Below, in pieces: positions 7,117-17,156 of a DNA stretch of 64,000 bases. The notes below the pieces were generated by a model. The model saw nothing but the letters and a program-made list of their open reading frames with translations, had not been told where the DNA came from and did no database searches. The translations under genes were made by a program, and so were the position numbers. Location: positions 372,001 to 436,000 of the forward strand of contig NZ_JYMT01000042.1 in assembly GCF_000938305.1 (NCBI RefSeq), given 5' to 3'. Every line of letters begins with the position of its first letter. Positions within the stretch are counted from its first letter, which is position 1. This DNA comes from Bradyrhizobium sp. LTSP885. GTDB taxonomy: Bacteria > Pseudomonadota > Alphaproteobacteria > Rhizobiales > Xanthobacteraceae.

Positions 7117-8328
7117 TTATGCGCTCCGGCCTTTGTCGTCCCAACCTTTATCATCCCAAGGAAGACGGATGGTCGCGCTCGCGGTCGCCGCGATGCCTTC
7201 CTCGCGGCCGGTGAAGCCGAGCCGCTCGCTGGTGGTTGCCTTGACCGCCACGCGCGAGATGTGGACGCCGGAGATCTCCGCGATCCTGGCCCGCATGGTG
7301 TCGCGCAGCGGGCCGATCTTGGGTCGCTCGCAGATCATCGTCACTTCGAGATTGGCGATGCGCCCGCCGCGCGCAGTGACGCGCTCGACGGCGTATTTGA
7401 GGAACTGGTCGGAGGAGGCGCCCTTCCATTTGCTGTCACTCGGCGGGAAGTGCGAACCGATATCGCCGTCGGCCAGCGCGCCGAGGATGGCGTCGACCAG
7501 CGCATGCAGTCCGACGTCGCCGTCGGAATGGGCCAGGAAGCCCCTCGTGTGCGGAACGCGCACGCCGCAGATCATGACATGGTCGCCGTCGCCGAAGGCG
7601 TGCACGTCGTAGCCGGTGCCGGTCCTGATGTCGCCGAGCTGGCTTGCCAGCCGCGCTTCCTCGCGCACGAAGTCTTCAGGGGTGGTGAGTTTCATGTTGG
7701 CAGAGTCACCTTCAAATGTCGCAACCGTCAATCCCGCCCATTCCGCCAGCGCCGCGTCGTCGGTGAAATCGCTGCGGCCCTCGCGCGCCGCACGGCGATG
7801 CGCCTCCAGGATCACGTCAAAGCGAAAGGCCTGCGGCGTCTGCGCGATCCGCAGGCGGGCACGGTCCGGGGTCGCCTCGACGTCGCCGGTCGCGCCTGCG
7901 ACCTTGATCGTGTCGGTGACGGGGATCACGGGGATCGCGGCGCCGGTGCGACCGGCGGCCGATATCGCGCGCGAGATCACCGCAGGGGTGACGAAGGGGC
8001 GGGCGGCGTCGTGGATCAGCACGATGTCCGGCTTCTCGGTCGCGAGCGCCTCAAGCCCGGCATGTACTGAAGCCTGGCGGGTCGCGCCACCTGGGGTGGG
8101 CGGCTGATGCCGGAGGCCGGCAACGGCGTCCTGGAACAGCGCGGTGTCATCCGGATTGACCACGGGCTGCACGGCAAACACGTCCGGATGCCCGGAGAAA
8201 GCCTCCATGGCACGGTAGATCACCGTCTGTCCGCCGATCGTCCGGTATTGCTTCGGCCCACCCGCGCCAGCGCGCAGTCCGCGCCCAGCTGCGACAAGAA
8301 TGGCTGCGGTGCGCTCAGGCTTCGGCAT
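7117..8328 (-). CDS. ispDF: Bifunctional IspD/IspF enzyme of the MEP isoprenoid pathway
   Basis: 403-residue fusion. The N-terminal part (about 1-230) is 2-C-methyl-D-erythritol-4-phosphate cytidylyltransferase: AAGRGLRAGAGGPKQYRTIGG, VLIHDAARPFV. The C-terminal part (about 240-400) is MECDP synthase: GTGYDVHAFGDGDHVMICGVRVPH, AHSDGDVGLHALVDAILGALADGDIGSHFPPSD, NLEVTMICERPKI, KATTSERLGFTGR. The fusion is normal in many alphaproteobacteria and not an artefact. The two domains catalyse non-consecutive steps, the intervening IspE being encoded elsewhere. It is divergent from dusB with a 248-bp shared upstream region. Confidence 0.97.
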   Translation of the reverse strand: MPKPERTAAILVAAGRGLRAGAGGPKQYRTIGGQTVIYRAMEAFSGHPDVFAVQPVVNPDDTALFQDAVAGLRHQPPTPGGATRQASVHAGLEALATEKPDIVLIHDAARPFVTPAVISRAISAAGRTGAAIPVIPVTDTIKVAGATGDVEATPDRARLRIAQTPQAFRFDVILEAHRRAAREGRSDFTDDAALAEWAGLTVATFEGDSANMKLTTPEDFVREEARLASQLGDIRTGTGYDVHAFGDGDHVMICGVRVPHTRGFLAHSDGDVGLHALVDAILGALADGDIGSHFPPSDSKWKGASSDQFLKYAVERVTARGGRIANLEVTMICERPKIGPLRDTMRARIAEISGVHISRVAVKATTSERLGFTGREEGIAATASATIRLPWDDKGWDDKGRSA

Positions 8329-8511
8329 TTTGAACCAGTGTCAGACGAATCGGGGATGAGGAAAGGGCGGCGGGGCAGCCGCGCACAGCCACTTACCATG
8401 ACCGCTGTGCAAGAACAGAGCATTTCCAGATGACTGTGGGAAAAGCAGATTTTGTTGCACTGCACTTGCACAAATGGTAGAACTGTCTAAACTGTAGGCA
8501 TGAAGCTTGAC

Positions 8512-8528
8512 TGCACAAGATTTGTGCG
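8512..8528 (+). promoter_or_regulatory. Candidate NtrC-binding palindrome upstream of dusB-ntrBC
   Basis: TGCACAAGATTTGTGCG contains GCAC-N7-GTGC and a perfect GCACAA/TTGTGC dyad (8513-8518, 8522-8527), matching the known NtrC site form. It ends 48 bp before the dusB ATG, a place suited to autoregulation of the operon by NtrC, as reported for related rhizobial orf1-ntrBC operons. Binding is inferred. Confidence 0.55.
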
Positions 8529-8576
8529 TAAGAAGTACGGCGTCGGCTGCGATAGCGTGGTCGACAGAACGACGAG

Positions 8577-9617
8577 ATGTCCGTGACCGGCGTGCAAAGT
8601 GTTTCCCATAACCCATTGAAGATAGGCGATATTGCTGTCGCCAATCGGGTTCTCCTCGCGCCCATGTCCGGCGTGACCGACGCGCCTTTCCGGCGACTTG
8701 CAGCGATGCTCGGCGCGGGTCTGGTCGTCTCGGAGATGACCGCCAGCGACGATCTGGTGAACGGCAGGCCGATGTCAAAGCTGCGCTGCGAAGCGGCAGG
8801 AATCGGGCCGCATGTGGTCCAGCTCGCGGGCTGCGAGACCCGCTGGATGGCTGAGGGAGCACGGATCGCCGAAGGCGCCGGCGCTGACATCATCGACATC
8901 AACATGGGCTGTCCGGCACGCCACGTGACCGGGGGCCAGTCGGGCTCCGCGCTGATGCGCGACCTCGACCATGCCGTGACTCTGATCGAGGCAACGATAT
9001 CAGCAGTGAAGGTGCCGGTGACGCTGAAGATGCGGCTCGGCTGGGACGAACGATTGCTGAATGCACCGGACTTGGCCCGCCGCGCCGAGGCCGCCGGCGT
9101 GCAGATGATCACCGTGCATGGCCGTACCCGCTGCCAGTTCTACAAGGGCGAGGCGGACTGGACTGCGGTGCGCGCCGTGAAGGATGCGGTCGCGATCCCC
9201 GTGGTCGTCAACGGCGACATCACCTCATTCGACAAGGCCGTCGCCGCGCTCGATAAATCGGGCGCCGACGCCGTCATGATCGGCCGTGGCGCGCAGGGAC
9301 AGCCCTGGTTGCCCGGCCAGATCGGCCGGCGCCTGGAGACGGGCATCGTCGAAGCTGCGCCTGATCTCGCGGTGCAGCTCAACCATATCCGCGTGCTCTA
9401 TGACGAGGTCTGCAGCCACTATGGCCTGCGCATCGGGCTCAGGCATGCGCGCAAGCATCTCGGCTGGGCGCTCGAGAGCGCTGCCGCCTATAGCTGCGCG
9501 CCGGCCGCGACGTTGAAGGGCTGGCGGCAGAAGATCCTGACATCAGACGAGCCGTCCAGCGTGCACCGGTCGCTCGAGCATGCCTACGATGACTTTGCCT
9601 GGAGTGCTGCCGCATGA
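8577..9617 (+). CDS. dusB: tRNA-dihydrouridine synthase B (NifR3)
   Basis: FMN-dependent enzyme that reduces uridine in the tRNA D-loop. 346 residues in a TIM barrel. Motifs: NRVLLAPMSGVTDAPFRRLA, DINMGCPARHVTGGQSGSALM with the catalytic Cys in MGCPA, VTLKMRLGWDE, TVHGRTRCQFYKG, VNGDI and MIGRGAQGQPWL. In alphaproteobacteria this gene (nifR3) is the conserved first gene of the ntrBC operon. The stop overlaps the ntrB ATG (ATGA at 9614-9617), so ntrB translation is coupled to it. Confidence 0.96.
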   Translation: MSVTGVQSVSHNPLKIGDIAVANRVLLAPMSGVTDAPFRRLAAMLGAGLVVSEMTASDDLVNGRPMSKLRCEAAGIGPHVVQLAGCETRWMAEGARIAEGAGADIIDINMGCPARHVTGGQSGSALMRDLDHAVTLIEATISAVKVPVTLKMRLGWDERLLNAPDLARRAEAAGVQMITVHGRTRCQFYKGEADWTAVRAVKDAVAIPVVVNGDITSFDKAVAALDKSGADAVMIGRGAQGQPWLPGQIGRRLETGIVEAAPDLAVQLNHIRVLYDEVCSHYGLRIGLRHARKHLGWALESAAAYSCAPAATLKGWRQKILTSDEPSSVHRSLEHAYDDFAWSAAA

Positions 9618-10789
9618 CGTTAGCCGCGGAACATCGCCGGCCCGTGCCCACCGACGGTGAGGCGATCCTCAATGCACTGCCCAATCCGGTGCTGCTGGTG
9701 GCGCCCGACGGACGGATCGTCGATGCCAACATCGCCGCCGAATCCTTCTTCGAGATCTCGACCCAGTTCCTGCGCCGGCAGTCGCTGAAGGAGCTGGTGC
9801 CGTTCGGCAGCCCTCTTCTCGCGCTGATCGAGCAGGTGCGGAGCTCGGGATCGCCGGTCAACGAATACAAGGTCGATCTGGGCACGCCGCGCATCGGCGG
9901 CGACCGCCAGGTCGATCTCCACGTCGCACCGCTCACCGAGCGTCCCGGCCATATCGTCGTGATGCTGCAGGAGCGCACCATCGCCGACAAGATGGACCGC
10001 CAGCTGACCCATCGCAGCGCCGCGCGCTCGGTGATCGCGCTGGCCGCGATGCTCGCGCACGAGATCAAGAATCCGCTGTCGGGCATCCGCGGCGCAGCCC
10101 AACTGCTGGAGCAGCAGGCCTCCTCCGAGGACCGGCTGTTGACGCGGCTGATCTGCGACGAGGCGGATCGCATCGTCACGCTGGTCGACCGCATGGAAGT
10201 GTTCGGCGACGACCGGCCGGTGGCGCGCGGACCGGTCAACATCCATTCGGTGCTCGACCACGTCAAGCGCCTGGCGCAATCGGGTTTCGCGCGCAACGTC
10301 CGTTTCATCGAAGATTACGATCCGTCGCTGCCGCCGGTGCTGGCCAATCAGGACCAGTTGATCCAGGTATTCCTCAATCTGGTGAAGAACGCGGCCGAAG
10401 CCGTCGTCGATCTCGGAAGCGATGCGGAGATCCATCTCACCACGGCGTTTCGTCCGGGCGTGCGGCTGTCGGTGCCCGGCAAGAAGTCGCGGGTCTCGCT
10501 GCCGCTGGAGTTCTGCGTCAAGGACAACGGCTCCGGCGTGCCGGAGGACCTGCTGCCCAATCTGTTCGATCCATTCGTCACCACCAAGCAGACCGGCAGC
10601 GGCCTCGGCCTTGCGCTGGTCGCCAAGATCGTGGGCGATCACGGTGGCATCATCGAGTGCGAGTCACAGCCGCGCAAGACCACATTCCGCGTGCTGATGC
10701 CGATGTACAGCGCCGCCAAACCACATGACCAAAGCAGCCGCGATGACGTTCCGGGTACGCCGTCGCCTGCCTCTCAGAATGCACGATGA
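9614..10789 (+). CDS. ntrB: Nitrogen regulation sensor histidine kinase NtrB
   Basis: Cytoplasmic kinase that phosphorylates NtrC under nitrogen limitation and dephosphorylates it when PII signals nitrogen excess. 391 residues: PAS domain (about 12-120, VLLVAPDGRIVDANIAAESFF), dimerisation/phosphoacceptor region with His149 in MLAHEIKNPLSGIRGAAQLLE, then the ATPase domain with N box (QVFLNLVKNAAEAV), G1 (DNGSGVPEDLL) and G2 (TGSGLGLALV). No membrane segment. It is followed by ntrC after 12 bp. Confidence 0.97.
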   Translation: MTLAAEHRRPVPTDGEAILNALPNPVLLVAPDGRIVDANIAAESFFEISTQFLRRQSLKELVPFGSPLLALIEQVRSSGSPVNEYKVDLGTPRIGGDRQVDLHVAPLTERPGHIVVMLQERTIADKMDRQLTHRSAARSVIALAAMLAHEIKNPLSGIRGAAQLLEQQASSEDRLLTRLICDEADRIVTLVDRMEVFGDDRPVARGPVNIHSVLDHVKRLAQSGFARNVRFIEDYDPSLPPVLANQDQLIQVFLNLVKNAAEAVVDLGSDAEIHLTTAFRPGVRLSVPGKKSRVSLPLEFCVKDNGSGVPEDLLPNLFDPFVTTKQTGSGLGLALVAKIVGDHGGIIECESQPRKTTFRVLMPMYSAAKPHDQSSRDDVPGTPSPASQNAR

Positions 10790-10801
10790 GGAACACCACC
10801 A

Positions 10802-12244
<1,443 letters not shown>

Positions 12245-12387
12245 GTCGCCGGACACGGTTACCGCCGCAAATGGTGCTGGGAACATTGTCCTTGCGCCGT
12301 GGAAATGTCGCAATTCGGCAACATTGTGATATGATTGCATCAGTCCGCTAATCCAGCGGGACGAAAGCTCTCAGATTCATCGCCGGA

Positions 12388-14772
12388 ATGACCAGCGCAG
12401 AGACCACGGTTTCAACGTTAGACACGTCGCCGGCCGCGCCGCGGGGCTTTCCCCTGCGGAGGTGGCTGGCGCCGTTTGCGGCGGTCACGGCGCTGCTGTC
12501 GGCATTCCTCACCTTCGTGGTGCTGAGCGGCCTGACCCCGGTCGAGCCGACAAAGCACGTCGTCTACTCGCTGCTGCTGATCAACGCAGCCATCATCCTG
12601 CTCCTGGTCGGGATCATCATCCCCGAGGTCTGGAAAGTGTTCCAGGCCCGGCGGCGGGGCAGGGCCGCAGCCCGGCTGCATGTGCAGATCGTCAGCTTGT
12701 TCTCCGTCGTCGCGGTGCTGCCGGCGGTGCTGGTCGCCATCATCGCCAATGTGACCCTCGACCGTGGCCTCGACCGGCTGTTTTCGGGGCCGACGCGGGA
12801 AGCGATCCAGAATTCGCTGAGCGTCGCCCGCGCCTATACCTACGAGCACGCGCAGCTGATCAATGGCGACATCCTCTCGGTGGCCAACGACCTCTCCAAT
12901 GCGCGGGTGATCTACGACCAGGATCGGCGGACATTTCAGGAATTGCTGACGGCGGGTGCTGCGGCCCGCAACCTGACCGGAGCGATGCTGCTCGACAAGG
13001 ACAGCAACATTCTGCAGAACGCCGACAACGGAATGACGCAGTACTTCGTGACTCCGCCGAAGGAATTGCTCGACAACGTCGCCGAAAACAAACCCGAAAT
13101 ATCGGTCTTCCCGGAAGAGAATTATGTCGCGGCGGTGGTTCGGCTGCGGGGTTTTACCGACACCTTTCTCTATGTCGCGCGCGTCCTCGATCCGCGCGTC
13201 ATCGGCCAGCTGAAACAGACCCAGGCGAGTGTCGCCGAATATGCCCTGACGGAATCGCGCCGGCTCGGCATCCAGGTCACGTTCGCGCTGATGTTCGCGG
13301 TGATCGCGCTGACCATCCTGATGGCCTCGGTGCTGATCGGTCTCAATTTCGCCAACCGGCTGGTCGAGCCGATCCGCAATATCATGAGTGCGGCCAACCA
13401 GGTCTCGACCGGCGACCTGCATGTGCAGGTCCCCGTGGACAAATCCGAGGGCGACCTCGCCCAGCTCGGACAGACCTTCAACAACATGACGCAGGAGCTG
13501 CGCACCCAGCGCGACGAGCTCGTCAACGCCAGCGACCTGATCGACAGCCGCCGCCGTTTCATCGAAGCGGTGTTGTCGTCGGCGAGCGCCGGCATTATCG
13601 GCGTCGATGCGTCCGGCAGCGTCGGCATCCTCAACCGCTCGGCCGAGAAGCTGATCGGGCACGCCGAATCCGAGACGCTGGACCACCCGCTGTCGGACGT
13701 GCTGCCCGAGCTCGACGAGATGATGAAGACCGCGCGCGACGGCACCCAGCGGCTGGTGCAGGGCCAGATCACCATCAACCGCGACGGCCATGAGCGGAAC
13801 CTGTCGGTGCGGATCTCGGCCGAGCAGACCAACCCGGCGCGCGACAGCTACATCATCACGCTCGATGACATCACCGATCTGGTGTCGGCGCAGCGCACCT
13901 CGGCCTGGGGTGACGTCGCCCGCCGTATCGCCCACGAGATCAAGAATCCGCTGACCCCGATCCAGCTCTCCGCCGAGCGCATCCGCCGCAAGTTCGGCAA
14001 GACCATCACCGACGCAAAGGACAAGTCGATCTTCGAGCAGTGCACCGACACCATCGTGCGTCAGGTCGACGACATCAGGCGGATGGTCGACGAATTCTCG
14101 CGCTTTGCACGGATGCCCAAGCCGGTGATGGAAGGCGAGGACGTCGCCGACGTGGTGAAGCAGGCGGTGTTCCTGATGAAGGTCGGCCATCCCGATCTCG
14201 ACATCGAAGCCGACATCAAGCAGGACCCGCTGCGCGCGCAGTTCGACCGCAGGCTGATCTCGCAGGCGCTGACCAACATCATCAAGAACGCGACGGAAGC
14301 GATCGAGCAGGTTCCAGCCGACGAGCTCGGCAAGGGCCGGATCGACGTCGTTGCCCAGCAGGAGAACGACGACATCGTCATCGACGTCGTCGACAACGGC
14401 ATTGGGCTACCCAAGGTCGCCCGCGCGCGCCTGCTCGAGCCCTATGTCACGACGCGGGCCAAGGGCACCGGACTCGGGCTCGCGATCGTCGGCCGCGTCC
14501 TGGAAGACCATGGCGGCCGCATCGAACTCAAGGATGCATCCGACTTCCGCGAAGGCCAGCGCGGCGCCTGGATGCGGCTGCGCTTTGCCGTGACCGGGGA
14601 GGCGGCCAAACCTGGTGACAACAAGCCCGGTGACAACAAGCTTGGCGACAACGGGCTCGGACCGGACGCGACCGAACCGGGTGCTGAAAATAATCCGCCG
14701 GGGGAGCCGACCGGCGACCCGGCACAAGCGACCAACAATGAACCAAGAATCAAAGCCGCAACGGGCGATTGA
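12388..14772 (+). CDS. ntrY: Membrane sensor histidine kinase NtrY
   Basis: 794-residue sensor kinase paired with NtrX, linked in alphaproteobacteria to nitrogen, redox and envelope control. The N-terminal part carries hydrophobic segments (around 25-55, 55-75, 95-120) and a further one near 300-320 after an extracytoplasmic region, then HAMP (about 320-375), PAS (about 385-490), phosphoacceptor His516 in VARRIAHEIKNPLTPIQLSAER and the ATPase domain (NIIKNATEAI, VVDNGIGLP, GTGLGLAIVGRVLEDHGG). The last 50 residues are low-complexity with short GDNK/LGDN repeats, apparently disordered. A 143-bp gap after ntrC suggests its own promoter; ntrX follows after 18 bp. Confidence 0.95.
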   Translation: MTSAETTVSTLDTSPAAPRGFPLRRWLAPFAAVTALLSAFLTFVVLSGLTPVEPTKHVVYSLLLINAAIILLLVGIIIPEVWKVFQARRRGRAAARLHVQIVSLFSVVAVLPAVLVAIIANVTLDRGLDRLFSGPTREAIQNSLSVARAYTYEHAQLINGDILSVANDLSNARVIYDQDRRTFQELLTAGAAARNLTGAMLLDKDSNILQNADNGMTQYFVTPPKELLDNVAENKPEISVFPEENYVAAVVRLRGFTDTFLYVARVLDPRVIGQLKQTQASVAEYALTESRRLGIQVTFALMFAVIALTILMASVLIGLNFANRLVEPIRNIMSAANQVSTGDLHVQVPVDKSEGDLAQLGQTFNNMTQELRTQRDELVNASDLIDSRRRFIEAVLSSASAGIIGVDASGSVGILNRSAEKLIGHAESETLDHPLSDVLPELDEMMKTARDGTQRLVQGQITINRDGHERNLSVRISAEQTNPARDSYIITLDDITDLVSAQRTSAWGDVARRIAHEIKNPLTPIQLSAERIRRKFGKTITDAKDKSIFEQCTDTIVRQVDDIRRMVDEFSRFARMPKPVMEGEDVADVVKQAVFLMKVGHPDLDIEADIKQDPLRAQFDRRLISQALTNIIKNATEAIEQVPADELGKGRIDVVAQQENDDIVIDVVDNGIGLPKVARARLLEPYVTTRAKGTGLGLAIVGRVLEDHGGRIELKDASDFREGQRGAWMRLRFAVTGEAAKPGDNKPGDNKLGDNGLGPDATEPGAENNPPGEPTGDPAQATNNEPRIKAATGD

Positions 14773-14790
14773 CAAGGCAGGCGTAACCCC

Positions 14791-16161
14791 ATGGCAAGTG
14801 ACATTCTGATTGTCGACGACGAGGCTGACATTCGCGACCTCGTTGCGGGGATCCTGGACGATGAGGGTTTTGGCACCCGCACCGCGCGCGACAGCGATTC
14901 CGCGCTGGCCGAGATCGCCAACCGCCGCCCGCAGCTGGTCTTCCTCGACATCTGGCTGCAAGGCTCCAAGCTCGACGGCTTGCAGCTGCTCGAGCAGATC
15001 AAGAAGGACCATGCCGATCTGCCTGTGGTGATGATCTCCGGGCACGGCAACATTGAAACCGCGGTCGCCGCGATCAAGCGCGGCGCCTATGACTTCATCG
15101 AAAAGCCCTTCAAGTCGGACCGGCTGATCCTGGTCGCGAACCGGGCGCTGGAGACCTCACGGCTCAAGCGGGAGGTGAAGGAACTCAAGCAACTCGCTCC
15201 ATCGGCAAGCGTTCTTACCGGTCGTTCGGCCTGCATGAACCAGCTTCGCCAGACCATCGACCGCGCCGCCAAGGCCAACAGCCGCATCCTGATCGTCGGA
15301 CCGTCGGGCTCCGGCAAGGAGCTCGCCGCGCGTACCCTCCACCATGCCTCGGGCCGCTCCGAAGGGCCGTTCGTGGTCATCAACGCCGCCGCGATCACGC
15401 CGGAGAGGATGGAGGTCGAGCTGTTCGGCATCGAAGGATCGAACGGCGAGCAGCAGCGCAAGCCGGGGGCGCTCGAGGAAGCCCATGGCGGCACGCTGTT
15501 CATCGACGAGATCGCCGACATGCCGCGCGAGACCCAGAACAAGATCCTGCGCGTGCTGGTCGACCAGACCTTCCAGCGCCAGGGCGGCACCGCCAAGGTG
15601 CATGTCGATGTCCGCATCATCTCGTCGACCGCGCGCAATCTCGAGGAGGAGATCGCGGCCGGCCATTTCCGCGAAGACCTCTACCACCGTCTTTCGGTGG
15701 TCCCGATCCGGGTGCCGCCGCTGTCGGAGCGGCGCGAGGACATCCCCGAACTGATCGACTACTTCATGGACCAGATCTCGGCCACGACCGGCCTGCCGAA
15801 ACGGCAGATCGGGCAAGACGCGATGGCCGTGCTGCAATCGCATGTCTGGCCCGGCAACGTTCGTCAGCTCCGCAACAATGTCGAGCGCGTCATGATCCTG
15901 GCCGGCGGCGGACCGGAGGCGATCATCACCGCCGACATGCTGCCGCAGGACGTCGGCTCGATGGTGCCGGCGATGCCGACCTCCAACAATGGCGAGCACA
16001 TCATGGGCCTGCCGTTGCGCGAGGCGCGCGAGGTGTTCGAGCGTGATTACCTGATCGCCCAGATCAGCCGGTTCTCCGGCAACATCTCGCGCACCGCGGA
16101 GTTCGTCGGCATGGAGCGCTCGGCGCTGCATCGCAAGCTGAAGGCGCTGGGGGTCGGTTGA
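14791..16161 (+). CDS. ntrX: Response regulator NtrX
   Basis: 456 residues: receiver with Asp53 in LVFLDIWLQG, AAA+ domain with Walker A GPSGSGKE, Walker B TLFIDEIADMP and arginine-finger region, and a C-terminal Fis-like helix-turn-helix (NISRTAEFVGMERSALHRKLKALGV). The GAFTGA loop that contacts sigma-54 is missing. The equivalent stretch after ELFGIEG reads SNGEQQRKPGALEEA. This is typical of alphaproteobacterial NtrX, which probably acts at sigma-70 promoters. Cognate regulator of NtrY, same transcription unit. Confidence 0.95.
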   Translation: MASDILIVDDEADIRDLVAGILDDEGFGTRTARDSDSALAEIANRRPQLVFLDIWLQGSKLDGLQLLEQIKKDHADLPVVMISGHGNIETAVAAIKRGAYDFIEKPFKSDRLILVANRALETSRLKREVKELKQLAPSASVLTGRSACMNQLRQTIDRAAKANSRILIVGPSGSGKELAARTLHHASGRSEGPFVVINAAAITPERMEVELFGIEGSNGEQQRKPGALEEAHGGTLFIDEIADMPRETQNKILRVLVDQTFQRQGGTAKVHVDVRIISSTARNLEEEIAAGHFREDLYHRLSVVPIRVPPLSERREDIPELIDYFMDQISATTGLPKRQIGQDAMAVLQSHVWPGNVRQLRNNVERVMILAGGGPEAIITADMLPQDVGSMVPAMPTSNNGEHIMGLPLREAREVFERDYLIAQISRFSGNISRTAEFVGMERSALHRKLKALGVG

Positions 16162-16166
16162 CCCCC
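16149..16166 (+). terminator. Hairpin overlapping the ntrX stop
   Basis: GGGGGTC-GGTT-GACCCCC forms a 7-bp GC stem across the stop codon. No T-run follows, so it is at best a weak or Rho-assisted terminator for the ntr unit, which converges with the LysR gene. Confidence 0.35.
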
Positions 16167-16191
16167 GAAGGTGAGTTGCGTCGAAGAGGGG

Positions 16192-17064
16192 CTAAAGGTC
16201 GCCATCGGCATCGATGCGCGTTCGCGCGAACACCTCGCGCAGCATTTGTGAGATGACTCTCACGGGGGCCGTGCGCTTCAAATCGGTGTGCACGACGAGC
16301 CATACGTCTCGGGAAACCAGCTGTGCGTTCGGGAGAACCGGGACCAGCTTCGGATCTGACGTTGCCATGAAGTCTGGTAACGCGGCGATACCGGCACCGG
16401 CCCGTGCTGCTGCCTGCTGTATTTCGAGGCTGCTGGCATAGAATGAAAAGGATCGCCCTTTTGCAAAATCCTCGATTGCCGCCTGCTGTGGGGCGCGAGT
16501 CGGTGGCCCGTCATAGCCTATGAAACGCCAATTCTCTTGCCCGGTCGCGGTGAGGTATTCGGGGTTCGCGTAAAGCCGAAAATTCATCTCGCCCAGCTTG
16601 GTGATCGTGAGATCTCCGTCTTCCGGGCGGCTCAGGCGGATGGCGATATCTGCCTCACCTCGCTCAAGAGAAGCGGTGCGCGCTTCGCCAATGATTCTGA
16701 TCGTCAGTCGTGGGTGACGATTTTGCAGATCGACCAGTGGTGCGGTCAGAATCTCGACGGCAAGGGCTGGCGGCGCACTGATGGTTATGATTCCGGATAA
16801 TTCAGAGCGCACACCATCAACGAGTCTTCGGACGGCCCGGGTATCGGCCTCCATCTTGTCCGCGATAGTGGCGACGCGCTCGCCGTCGGCCGTCAGGGTC
16901 CAGCGCCGGCCGCGCCGGTCGACGAGCGGAATGCCGAGGTCGTCTTCCAGCGATGCGATGCGGCGGGCGACGGTTGCGTGCTCGACATCGAGCATCCGTG
17001 CCGCAGCGGACAGAGAGCCTGTCGACGCCAGGGCGGAGAAGTAGCGGAGATCGTCCCAGTTCAT
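16192..17064 (-). CDS. LysR-family transcriptional regulator
   Basis: 290 residues. The N-terminal winged helix-turn-helix MNWDDLRYFSALASTGSLSAAARMLDVEHATVARRIASLE is followed by an effector-binding domain of about 200 residues (ISAPPALAVEIL, GEADIAIRLSRPEDGDL, GAGIAALPDFMA). Divergently transcribed from the quinone oxidoreductase gene with a 92-bp AT-rich gap between starts, the usual layout when a LysR protein controls its neighbour. An ATAG-N8-CTAT dyad lies at 17096-17111 and could be its operator, but the canonical T-N11-A spacing is not exact. The inducer is unknown; a quinone or electrophile would fit the neighbour. Confidence 0.92.
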   Translation of the reverse strand: MNWDDLRYFSALASTGSLSAAARMLDVEHATVARRIASLEDDLGIPLVDRRGRRWTLTADGERVATIADKMEADTRAVRRLVDGVRSELSGIITISAPPALAVEILTAPLVDLQNRHPRLTIRIIGEARTASLERGEADIAIRLSRPEDGDLTITKLGEMNFRLYANPEYLTATGQENWRFIGYDGPPTRAPQQAAIEDFAKGRSFSFYASSLEIQQAAARAGAGIAALPDFMATSDPKLVPVLPNAQLVSRDVWLVVHTDLKRTAPVRVISQMLREVFARTRIDADGDL

Positions 17065-17156
17065 CGGTTAAATTATTCACGGTTGATGTCAAAATATAGG
17101 TGATTTTCTATCGGACCGCCAGATGCCAGTACTCCGTTGCTAAACGGAGATGAGGC

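Noticed and set aside
6451..8070. A 539-codon plus-strand frame
   Set aside because: It is antisense to ispDF and the CinA-type gene, both with strong motifs; it reflects high GC content.
7117..8328. Possible artificial fusion of ispD and ispF
   Set aside because: The bifunctional IspDF enzyme is common in alphaproteobacteria.
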